A DNA stretch of 64,000 bases from assembly GCA_964441235.1 (NCBI GenBank), contig CAYTUQ010000007.1, positions 1-64,000 on the forward strand, given 5' to 3'. This DNA comes from BS750m-G69 sp964441235 (GTDB taxonomy: Bacteria > Fidelibacterota > UBA2242). The notes under the pieces are model-generated. The model was not told where the DNA came from. It saw only the letters and a program-made list of their open reading frames with translations, and did not search any database. The position numbers and the translations under genes are program-made. Below, in pieces: positions 1-7,633 of the stretch. The first letter of the stretch is position 1. Each line of letters begins with the position of its first letter.

Positions 1-77
1 CGTAGCATCGGACAGTCTTGTCCGATATGTTTTTTTAGAAAAAACAGAAAGAAACTATTGCTAATACAAATTATCTT

Positions 78-156
78 TTTATTGAACCTAACGGTTCAAC
101 AACGAACTGGACAGTTCGTAGCTACGTAGTAAGTCATTTTTCATTTGTTTCACTGG
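78..156. repeat. 79-bp direct repeat, copy 1
   Basis: This stretch recurs at 291-369 with about four mismatches by eye. Each copy holds two adjacent 7-bp hairpins with 4-nt loops: TTGAACC/GGTTCAA (82-99) and ACGAACT/AGTTCGT (102-119), followed by a shared AT-rich tail. A further hairpin of the same style, CGGACAgtctTGTCCG, lies at 9-24. No coding potential is apparent. Function unknown. Confidence 0.85.
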
Positions 157-167
157 ATAGCAGTATT

Positions 168-230
168 ACCAAACCCGTTTCTCTCGAAGAGACGTCCCTG
201 ACGCGCCCGAAGGGCTAAACGGGTTTTGGT
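168..230. repeat. Cloverleaf-like palindromic element (three mini-hairpins in an outer stem)
   Basis: A 13-bp outer stem with one bulged T pairs 168-180 with 217-230. Inside it lie three hairpins, each with a 4-bp stem and 3-nt loop: CTCTcgaAGAG (181-191), CGTCcctGACG (193-203) and GCCCgaaGGGC (205-215), separated by single nucleotides. The folded form would be a compact four-way junction. It lacks tRNA consensus bases. It sits between the two copies of the 79-bp repeat, upstream of tmk. Similar small hairpins occur in other gaps of this window. Confidence 0.75.
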
Positions 231-290
231 GATAATAAGGAAAAATTGATAAATATATCTTATTTTCCAAGAAATCAGTGGAACGTTTAA

Positions 291-369
291 TTTATTGAAC
301 CTAACGGTTCAATAACGAACTGGACAGTTCGTTGCTACATAGTAAGTCATTTTTCATTTGTTTCAATGG
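291..369. repeat. 79-bp direct repeat, copy 2
   Basis: Second copy of the repeat at 78-156, with the same two 7-bp hairpins (295-312 and 315-332). It ends only 24 bp before the tmk start codon, so it would lie in the tmk leader or promoter region and could affect expression. That role is inference. Confidence 0.85.
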
Positions 370-393
370 GCAGAGAGTTTTAAACTTTGATGT

Positions 394-1038
394 ATGAAAA
401 AGGGACTTTTTATTACTTTTGAAGGTATTGACGGTTCAGGTAAAACTACCCAGGTAAAGGAGTTTATTCGTCGTTTGAAGAACTATTCTATACCTTTTCT
501 GCTATTTCGTGAACCCGGAGGTACAAAAATAGGTGAAAAGGTACGTGAAATTCTCCTTGATAAAAGTAATACCGGGATGTTGCCTATCACCGAACTTCTT
601 CTTTATTCGGCAAGTCGCTATCAGCTCACCTGTAAGTCCATTATTCCCGCACTTGAGACTGGAAAGGTAGTCATTTGTGACCGTTTTTATGATTCGACAA
701 CTGCCTACCAGGGCTATGCACGAGGAATTGATTTATCATTTATTGAACGGCTAAATTCTGTGGCTACTGAATCTCTTGTTCCTGATTTAACTTTTATTCT
801 TGATATATCATTATTTGAAAGAGAAAAGAGAATTAGGGATAAAGATTTAGACAGACTTGAACAAGAGGATATAGAGTTTCAAAAGCGTGTAAGAGAAGGT
901 TTTTTTACAATTGCTAAAAAAGAACCTGAAAGAGTAATTATCATTGATGGCTCTCGATTGTCAGAAGAAATATCTAATGAAATCTGGAGCAATTTTATTA
1001 AAATCAGGAAAGGAAAATATTACAATGAAATTTTATAA
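394..1038 (+). CDS. tmk: Thymidylate kinase
   Basis: Phosphorylates dTMP to dTDP with ATP in the cytoplasm, an essential step of dTTP synthesis. The 214-residue length is usual for the family. Visible motifs are the P-loop GIDGSGKTT (residues 11-19), REPGGT (39-44), and the DRF-Y-DST-AYQG block (96-106) that defines thymidylate kinases. The ATG at 394 gives the canonical N-terminus just ahead of the P-loop; a purine-rich GAGAG lies upstream. The 3' end overlaps the start of the S41 peptidase gene by 14 bp, so the two are probably co-transcribed. Confidence 0.96.
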   Translation: MKKGLFITFEGIDGSGKTTQVKEFIRRLKNYSIPFLLFREPGGTKIGEKVREILLDKSNTGMLPITELLLYSASRYQLTCKSIIPALETGKVVICDRFYDSTTAYQGYARGIDLSFIERLNSVATESLVPDLTFILDISLFEREKRIRDKDLDRLEQEDIEFQKRVREGFFTIAKKEPERVIIIDGSRLSEEISNEIWSNFIKIRKGKYYNEIL

Positions 1039-2683
1039 GAAATGGCATTTTAAATTAACTATAGCTATCATAATTTCTTTTACTTTAGTATTAGCACTAA
1101 GTAATAGGGATATCTATAAAGAAATATCTAAATCTGTTCGACTTTACAATGAGGTATACAAACAGGTATATACAAATTATGTTGATCCGATAAACGTGGA
1201 AAAGTTTACAGAAGTAAGTATAAAGAATATGATGAAAGAATTGGATCCATACACGGTTTTTCTAACTGCTGAAGAAAGAGAGCCACTTGATATGTTGACA
1301 AAAGGAGAGTATGGAGGTGTTGGTCTTCGGATAAGTACAAGAAAAGATACATTGACTGTTATATCCCCGATGGAAGGCAGTCCTGCAAAAAGAGCCGGTA
1401 TCTTTCCTGGAGATCAAATAATTAAAGTTGATTCAATTTCCACAATTGGTCTTAGTCTTAATAAAACAGCTAAAATGATTAGAGGAAAGGTTGGAACGAC
1501 TGTAAAACTGACTATTCGCAGACATGGAATTCACGGCGAGAGTGTTTATACATTAAAACGTGAGAAAATAAAAGTTAATGATTTGACATATTCAGGACTG
1601 TTACAAGATGATTTCGGATATATTTGCTTATCGGGATTTTCCAATGGTGCATCTAATGAAGTCCGACAAGCAATAACAAAATTATTAAAGGATGATGGCA
1701 ATTTAAAAGCACTAATTTTAGACTTAAGAGGAAATCCCGGAGGACTATTGACAGAAGCGCTTAAAGTGTCTGAGATTTTTACTGAGATTGGAGATACTCT
1801 TTTATTTACGCGTGGTAGAACACTAGCATCCAATAAAATATTTATTGCTAACCAAAAACCTCTCCTTGATCCAGAAATAAAAGTTGCTGTTTTAATTGAT
1901 CGAGGAAGTGCATCTGCCAGTGAAATTGTAGCAGGCATTATTCAGGATTTAGATAGAGGAATTGTATTAGGAAGTTCAAGCTTTGGGAAAGGGCTTGTTC
2001 AGACTGTTTTTAGGTTGGATAAAGAACATTCTGTCAAAATTACAACGGCGAAATATTATATTCCAAGTGGTCGATTAATTCAGAAACCGGATTATCTTAA
2101 CAAGCCTGATTTAGTAGAATCAAATATGCCCGAAGACTCTATTTTTTATTCACATAATGGGAGAGTTTTAAAAGGTGGAGGAGGGATAATTCCCGATATT
2201 AAAGTTACTCAAGATAATATGCCAACCCTAATTAGAGAACTCTGGCGGCAGAATATGTTTTATACTTTTGCTATTAAATATAAAACTGACCACCCTGATA
2301 TTTCTGAAAATATAGAGATTGATGAAAAAATAATAGAGATGTTTAGAAAATATTTGAAAGAATCTGATTTTCACTATAATATGAAAAATGAAAAAGAGTT
2401 GAGAAGTTTGGAAGAGAAGTTGGTAAGTGACGATCTTTTCAAAAACCTTGAAGGAGCGTTTACTCAATTCTATTCGGTTTTTGATTCTATTAAGGCTGGA
2501 GAATTTGATAAGAGTAGATTTTTCATTAAACAAGGTCTCACCAGTGAATTTGCAACTTTAATAGGAGGACTTTCCAGACGAGTAAAAGCAAGCATTGATG
2601 ATGATACAGTTGTTAGAGAGACACTTAATGTATTATTGGATAATGTGGCATATGAATCTACCCTTGGATTTTCTTTAAAATAA
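1025..2683 (+). CDS. S41 family C-terminal processing peptidase (CtpA/Prc-like)
   Basis: Periplasmic serine protease that trims or degrades exported proteins from the C-terminus. From the ATG at 1025 (552 residues) there is an N-terminal membrane anchor or signal (about 10-25), a PDZ domain (about 95-178) with a GVGLRI carboxylate-binding-type motif, then the S41 catalytic domain. The Ser/Lys dyad is seen in GSASASEI (Ser ~299) and SSFGKGLVQ (Lys ~322). A C-terminal helical tail of about 130 residues follows. The start at 1025 is preferred over the longer frame opening at 944 because it follows a purine-rich GGAAAGGA and directly precedes the hydrophobic segment. It overlaps tmk by 14 bp. Confidence 0.93.
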   Translation: MKFYKKWHFKLTIAIIISFTLVLALSNRDIYKEISKSVRLYNEVYKQVYTNYVDPINVEKFTEVSIKNMMKELDPYTVFLTAEEREPLDMLTKGEYGGVGLRISTRKDTLTVISPMEGSPAKRAGIFPGDQIIKVDSISTIGLSLNKTAKMIRGKVGTTVKLTIRRHGIHGESVYTLKREKIKVNDLTYSGLLQDDFGYICLSGFSNGASNEVRQAITKLLKDDGNLKALILDLRGNPGGLLTEALKVSEIFTEIGDTLLFTRGRTLASNKIFIANQKPLLDPEIKVAVLIDRGSASASEIVAGIIQDLDRGIVLGSSSFGKGLVQTVFRLDKEHSVKITTAKYYIPSGRLIQKPDYLNKPDLVESNMPEDSIFYSHNGRVLKGGGGIIPDIKVTQDNMPTLIRELWRQNMFYTFAIKYKTDHPDISENIEIDEKIIEMFRKYLKESDFHYNMKNEKELRSLEEKLVSDDLFKNLEGAFTQFYSVFDSIKAGEFDKSRFFIKQGLTSEFATLIGGLSRRVKASIDDDTVVRETLNVLLDNVAYESTLGFSLK

Positions 2684-2710
2684 AAAGAGTCCACTAAAGA
2701 AAGCCGCCCA

Positions 2711-2913
2711 CCTGTCTCCGATGAATCGGTACAGGCAAAAAACATAAAAATAATGCCTGTAAGCTCAATAAAAATTCTGATATATCGGGAAGTTTATTGG
2801 CGTTTCCCTAGATCCCTTTCCCCGTAGGGATCCCGTTGGGAGGAGCATTATCGGTTTTCTGTTTTTTCTCATTGTCTCAAAGAGATGTCTTCGACAGAGA
2901 TCCTTCGTAGAAG
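2711..2913. repeat. Palindrome array in the gap after the S41 peptidase gene
   Basis: The 319-bp gap (2684-3002) has no gene but holds many small palindromes. There is a two-level hairpin at 2711-2735 (outer CCTGT/ACAGG, inner CCGATgaATCGG), GATCCCT paired with AGGGATC (2811-2832), TCCCgttGGGA (2831-2841), TCTCaaaGAGA (2875-2885), TGTCttcGACA (2886-2896) and CTTCgtaGAAG (2903-2913). The pair at 2875-2896 recurs exactly at 7460-7481. There is no T-run after the hairpins, so simple terminators are not supported. Confidence 0.65.
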
Positions 2914-3002
2914 TCCTGCGTGACCTGCGGGAAATGGTGATTAAAATATTTCAAAGTAATGCCAGGTTTAACCTAAATTTTTGGGGTAACTTCAATTAAT
3001 TA

Positions 3003-5222
3003 ATGAATAATAACTTAAAATCAAAACTCGGTTTATTTCTGGTTGGAACACTGGGAGCGGTTTCAATGGTGGGGCAGATATCTTTTATTCGTTTATCTGC
3101 TCTGTCGTTCTATGGTAATGAATTGACAATGGGTGTGGTATTAGGACACTGGCTTTTATGGACAGGGATAGGGAGTATGGCAGGGAGTCGTCTTGTAAAG
3201 AGAATACCTGTTCGTCGAACTATTCTATCTATTTCCTTTATTTATGCTATTGTACTGTTGTTATTTTCATATATCCTTTTTATAATAAGGAAAATAGTAG
3301 TAATACACACAAGCGAAATTGTTGGATTTGGGCCAATCTTTATATGGACATTTCTTATTCTCATAATACCCTCTTTTACTAATGGACTGTTCTTCCCATT
3401 TTTTGTTGAATGGATAAAGAGTCTTTATAGTAAATCAGCTGTTTCTCGTGTTTATTTAGCGGAAATGTTTGGGGCAGCGGTAGGTAGTCTTTTGTTCGCT
3501 GAATTTCTCTATCTTGGGTTGAATACATTACAGACTCTTCATCTTATGGTAGCACTATTCATCATTTCTGCTGCTGTTTTTCTTGTAACTTCTAAAAAAC
3601 GGCTATTTATCTCTTTAATTTTCAGTCTGTTTGTAATAATCTGTTTACTAATCTTCAGTCAACCCTTACTTCTCAAAGCCAAGTGGAAACCTTTCAGAAT
3701 GGTATCATTTAAAGAGTCTCCTTATCTTTCTCTAACTACTGTTAATTATGAGGGTGTTTTCACACTTTACGGTGATAGTGAGCCGATCTGGACTTTTGGC
3801 GAAAGGGAAAAAGCCGAAGAACTTGTCCACTTTGGACTTTTGAGTCATAGCTATCCGAAATCTATCCTCGTTATAGGAATTGCAAATTCAGAACTTATTC
3901 GAGAGATAGAACGTCATCCATCTGTTATAAATGTGACGATTATTCAACCAGACGGCATTCTTCAAGAAGATCTGAATGCTTTTACAGTTTCTGACTCCTC
4001 CCACTGTTTGGTTCGTTATATAATAGAAGATCCTATAAAAATGCTTAGAAAAACCGGATCAAAATATGACGTTGTTTTACTAAACATTCCGACACCGGTT
4101 AATGCCCAGTGGAACAGGTTTTATACCTTTGAGTTTTTCCAATTGATTCATAGGGTAATGTTACCGAATGGAATTGCTGTACTTCACTTTCCCGGCGGGG
4201 AGAATTTTTTAACAGAGGACCATATAGACTTCTTAAAAACAATATCTAATACAGTAAAATTGGTTTTTAAAAATGTTACGTGGATTCCGGGAGAGACTAT
4301 TCATTTACTTGCTTCGGATTTTCCCATTCATAATGATTATGCAAGTATATCTGCTACATTAAAGAAGCGCAATCTGAAAATGATGTACATTCAGGATTAC
4401 TATCTCTATGATAGACTTTCTCCAATGAGAATAGATTTTCTTAAGAGCCAGGTTGACCAGTGTCAAACAAATATAGTAAATCTGATAACCTGTCCTGTTG
4501 GTTACTACTATGATACCGTTTTATGGGATCAACGAACTAAAGGAGTGGTCAGTTTTTTATATAAAAGTCTTCGAGAGATCAACCCGGAATACATTCTGGG
4601 TGTATTAATTATAATTGTCGCTGCTTTGGTGGTTAATTTTCGAATTCGTGGCAAGGGAAGAGCATTGATTCATTTCAGCATGGCTGCTATCGGTTTTGTG
4701 CATATGAGTTTAGAAGTAAGTTTGATCATTATTTTTCAGAGCTATGTAGGAGGAGTTTATCTACGGATTGTTTTTCTCATGTTTGCCTTTATGATTGGAG
4801 CAGGGTTGGGAGCAATGTGTCAAATTAAAGGCATTCCGGGTATGGGATTCAAGCAGCTGATAGGTCTATTGATACTAATAACTTTTCTTCCGATAATAGT
4901 ACTTCTGTTTCTTGTTTTTCATGCAACACCTATCTCAATATCCTGGATGGTTCCGATTGTACTTTTTGGAAGTGGTTTTATAGAAGGTATTATTTTCCCT
5001 ATTCTTTCTATGTATGCAAAGAAGTTAAGCGCTTCTTCTGCAGTTGCTCCTGCTGCAGGTCGTGTATATGCATGGGATGTTCTCGGTTCCTGTATCGGAG
5101 CATATTTTGTCTCGGGAATTATTATTCCTATCTGGGGACTGTATATCACGCTTATATTTCTTTTATCTATTTGTTTTATAACATTATTCGGGAATTTGCT
5201 CTTTAGAATAGGTAAATCATAA
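3003..5222 (+). CDS. Polytopic membrane protein with spermidine-synthase-like central domain
   Basis: This 739-residue protein has hydrophobic helices over about residues 8-220, a soluble domain over about 230-480, and a second hydrophobic block (about 525-735). The layout matches the membrane-bound 'fused MFS/spermidine synthase' family. The soluble domain keeps recognisable landmarks of the polyamine aminopropyltransferase fold: LVIGIANSELIREIERHPSV in place of the usual LVIGGGDGG loop, then YDVVLLNIPTPV and RFYTFEFFQLIHRVMLPNG. The glycine-rich SAM-binding loop and the catalytic Asp of the usual 'D-x-x-DP' are changed, so polyamine synthesis is doubtful. Transport or scaffold roles are possible. 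The weak upstream Shine-Dalgarno leaves the exact start a little uncertain. Confidence 0.8.
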   Translation: MNNNLKSKLGLFLVGTLGAVSMVGQISFIRLSALSFYGNELTMGVVLGHWLLWTGIGSMAGSRLVKRIPVRRTILSISFIYAIVLLLFSYILFIIRKIVVIHTSEIVGFGPIFIWTFLILIIPSFTNGLFFPFFVEWIKSLYSKSAVSRVYLAEMFGAAVGSLLFAEFLYLGLNTLQTLHLMVALFIISAAVFLVTSKKRLFISLIFSLFVIICLLIFSQPLLLKAKWKPFRMVSFKESPYLSLTTVNYEGVFTLYGDSEPIWTFGEREKAEELVHFGLLSHSYPKSILVIGIANSELIREIERHPSVINVTIIQPDGILQEDLNAFTVSDSSHCLVRYIIEDPIKMLRKTGSKYDVVLLNIPTPVNAQWNRFYTFEFFQLIHRVMLPNGIAVLHFPGGENFLTEDHIDFLKTISNTVKLVFKNVTWIPGETIHLLASDFPIHNDYASISATLKKRNLKMMYIQDYYLYDRLSPMRIDFLKSQVDQCQTNIVNLITCPVGYYYDTVLWDQRTKGVVSFLYKSLREINPEYILGVLIIIVAALVVNFRIRGKGRALIHFSMAAIGFVHMSLEVSLIIIFQSYVGGVYLRIVFLMFAFMIGAGLGAMCQIKGIPGMGFKQLIGLLILITFLPIIVLLFLVFHATPISISWMVPIVLFGSGFIEGIIFPILSMYAKKLSASSAVAPAAGRVYAWDVLGSCIGAYFVSGIIIPIWGLYITLIFLLSICFITLFGNLLFRIGKS

Positions 5223-5602
5223 GCCACTCCCGGAGGGATTCCGTTGGAAAAAGACGCCAAGACACAAAGTAATCAAAATTGATAATTGTGAGTTGATAAT
5301 TGACAATTGAGTTAGTGACTTAGAGGCAAAATTTTATAAATAATCCAGGTTAGAAAGATGTTGGTAAAATGATAAATTCCTTTGTCATATTATTAAATGC
5401 AATAGTTTAATTTTTATATCTAACAAGAAATGAGTAACGCCGATATAATCTCATAACTTCTTATTTAATTCTATTAAATTCTTCAAAAAATCACAAAACT
5501 GCAAAATCATCGAAGATCTCTCGCCGCAAGATCGGCCGAGATGTTGAGATCTATTTATATACAGTCCAATAAATGTTGGATATTATTTAGCATCTGCTAT
5601 GT
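5223..5602. other. Intergenic region with two abutting mini-hairpins
   Basis: No gene is seen. At 5228-5249 two abutting 11-nt palindromes occur, TCCCggaGGGA and TTCCgttGGAA, directly after the stop of the membrane protein. Further on are an AT-rich stretch with repeated 'attgataatt' words (about 5275-5310) and an AGATCTC/GAGATCT inverted repeat (5514-5520 with 5546-5552) around a TCGGCCGA palindrome (5532-5539). This separates convergent genes. Confidence 0.6.
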
Positions 5603-6952
5603 TTACAAAATAGGTCTATGATGAAATTCGACTTTTGAGCCATATTTGGTATGCTCACGAATTAAACGTTTAATTCTTGAATACACACCTTTGTAATATT
5701 CATGTATTTTAGGTGCTATTTTTTTATAATCTGAAAAGTTTATTATATCATGTTTTATTCCATATATGTAATATTTTGGAAATGGACGCTTAAAATTGCC
5801 ATTTCCAATTAGTAAGATGAATCCTAAAGCATTTTGGTAACCATCTATATAAGCAACGTCTTCATATCTTTTCTGTTTAAGTTTTTCTTTGCGAATTGAA
5901 TCATACGAGTTAAATACACCGTTGATTTTATACTGATCGGAATATTCACCTGTACTTCTTAAAGATTGCATTCTTTCAAGTGCATGTATTACACCATCTT
6001 GATAAGATGAGCACAAAATAACCTCTGGATTATCATAGCAATTATAATGCTCGTGTAGTCTTTTATGCTCAATACGCATTTCGGATAATAAACGATTCCC
6101 AATTTCATAGATAGAGTCGGGAAATAATATTTTATTTCTCCATGCATGTTTTTTTAATTCAGAAATAAAATATGTCCCATCTGTACAGATATGTATCATA
6201 CCGTATTTGTTTAAAAACTCTTTAGGTGTTTCATGTGGCGTTACAAAGAAAGAAGTTCGATTTAAGTTCCTCATTTCATCTTGGATGAATTTGAAGATGT
6301 AATCTAGATCATCATCCCTAAAAGAATAACCAACGTATATAATTGTTTTTGTGGCAATAATAGTTTTTAAAACACTTCCAATTAAACCAGATGTTAAGAT
6401 ATCTTTACATTTATCATAATCTGATGTAGTAGCTATTATGGAACCGTAATTATTGATAGATCCATGAATTTTAAGCACTTTTCTACCTGAAGATTCCCAG
6501 AATGCCAGGTCTTCAGACATAACGAAAGGAGTACACGAGCATTTCTCTTCAAAAAATGTATCCCAGTTTGTAGTAATAATTGTATCGATATGAGGTAAAG
6601 TTGCTAATTCACAATGGAATTTAGTTGCTATTCGGTACAACTCGGGAAACGATCTTATATATCGAATTCTATCTTTAAAGTCACTCAATAATTTTATTCT
6701 TCCATTTGGTTTCTGGGTATATATCTCCATTAGTTCCGGGAAACTGAGGTTTTTCTCCTTTGAGTCACATTTAGATGCAATATCCTCATAAAAAGAATAA
6801 TTAAGTACATTCTTGTTCTCTGTGCTTATCCCAGCGCCCGCGAATATCACCGCATTATTGTTAAAAACTTCCGATATCAATGTTTTTGTGAGTTCTATCG
6901 GTAATTCTTCTTTGCAAAAGATGCAATCGCATTCATTTTCAGCTGTATTCAT
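5603..6952 (-). CDS. SIR2-domain protein (candidate NAD-linked defence effector)
   Basis: This 449-residue soluble protein has a SIR2-like Rossmann domain at about residues 30-285. GAGIS (39-43) is the NAD-binding loop, TTNWD (127-131) the usual TNxD, KIHGS (161-165) carries the catalytic-type His, and GYSFRDDD (208-215) closes the domain. SIR2 domains of this class act as NAD-depleting effectors in several anti-phage systems. Residues 290-449 are unassigned and could be a sensor. The N-terminus carries three cysteines at 8, 10 and 13 that might bind metal. The gene stands alone, opposite in strand to the housekeeping genes on both sides, with no partner gene seen. The start codon lacks a clear Shine-Dalgarno. 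The exact defence role is inference. Confidence 0.8.
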   Translation of the reverse strand: MNTAENECDCIFCKEELPIELTKTLISEVFNNNAVIFAGAGISTENKNVLNYSFYEDIASKCDSKEKNLSFPELMEIYTQKPNGRIKLLSDFKDRIRYIRSFPELYRIATKFHCELATLPHIDTIITTNWDTFFEEKCSCTPFVMSEDLAFWESSGRKVLKIHGSINNYGSIIATTSDYDKCKDILTSGLIGSVLKTIIATKTIIYVGYSFRDDDLDYIFKFIQDEMRNLNRTSFFVTPHETPKEFLNKYGMIHICTDGTYFISELKKHAWRNKILFPDSIYEIGNRLLSEMRIEHKRLHEHYNCYDNPEVILCSSYQDGVIHALERMQSLRSTGEYSDQYKINGVFNSYDSIRKEKLKQKRYEDVAYIDGYQNALGFILLIGNGNFKRPFPKYYIYGIKHDIINFSDYKKIAPKIHEYYKGVYSRIKRLIREHTKYGSKVEFHHRPIL

Positions 6953-7633
6953 ACATCTAAATCACTTTTAATACCGGATTGTTAGCCATTATCAATAGAT
7001 GAAATATTTTGCGTGATATCACCCTTATCCCTTAGAGCTCTCTTTGAGATAACTAGAAAATATCATTTCGATTTTTCGTTTTTAAAATATATATTATCAC
7101 AAGAGTGAAATTAAATCTGAAACAGACTGAAATCAAGTAAAAATCCAATAAAAATAACATCTATCTTTTTTTAGGGACAATCTAATCGAAAACTAATTAG
7201 AGTCTGTCCATAAAGTATAAACCACTTGCTATAGGTCACGTGCCATAGGCATCTTGGGATAGGACTCGTAGAGCATCCGTATGGAGAAGTGGTTATTTGA
7301 TATAAAGTATTTTTTTATCACCATAATAAATTATGGTGTTATCTCAACCGTAATATTATAAAGATATTAAGATAGCACCTGCCTGTCACTCTGGGGAATT
7401 TATTTAGGTGAACTTAACCGTCAATAATATTTAACTGATTCATAAGTTTTTCAAGTTTATCTCAAAGAGATGTCTTCGACATGGGTAAACACTAATTACC
7501 ATAACCCACCAATTAATCTGCTGAGGCTACTTTGTACTTCTATTTTCAATATTTAATGAATGATTTTGCCTTGCATAAGGATTTAAGGAAAAGTAAATTT
7601 ACCCGCTTTTAGCAATTGAAGTTTAAGAAGAGT
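6953..7633. other. 680-bp intergenic region flanked by short inverted repeats
   Basis: No gene is supported here. A 14-bp perfect inverted repeat occurs at 7039-7052 and 7457-7470. The right arm merges into two abutting mini-palindromes, TCTCaaaGAGA (7460-7470) and TGTCttcGACA (7471-7481), identical to 2875-2896. Inside are an 8-bp inverted repeat AACCACTT (about 7222) / AAGTGGTT (about 7286) and a hairpin CACCATAA/TTATGGTG (7319-7338). The region could be a small non-autonomous element or decayed DNA. It must also contain the ffh promoter, which I cannot place with confidence. Confidence 0.5.

Noticed and set aside
168..230. The cloverleaf shape as a tRNA gene
   Set aside because: Stem lengths and loops (three 4-bp stems with 3-nt loops) do not fit a tRNA, and the conserved D-loop, T-loop and anticodon-arm bases are absent.
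944..1024. Longer N-terminus for the S41 peptidase
   Set aside because: The extra 27 codons lie wholly inside tmk in another frame and precede a good ribosome-binding site and the membrane segment starting at 1025.
2711..2735. Rho-independent terminator after the S41 peptidase gene
   Set aside because: The hairpin is good but is followed by an A-rich, not T-rich, stretch on the plus strand, and no minus-strand gene ends there.
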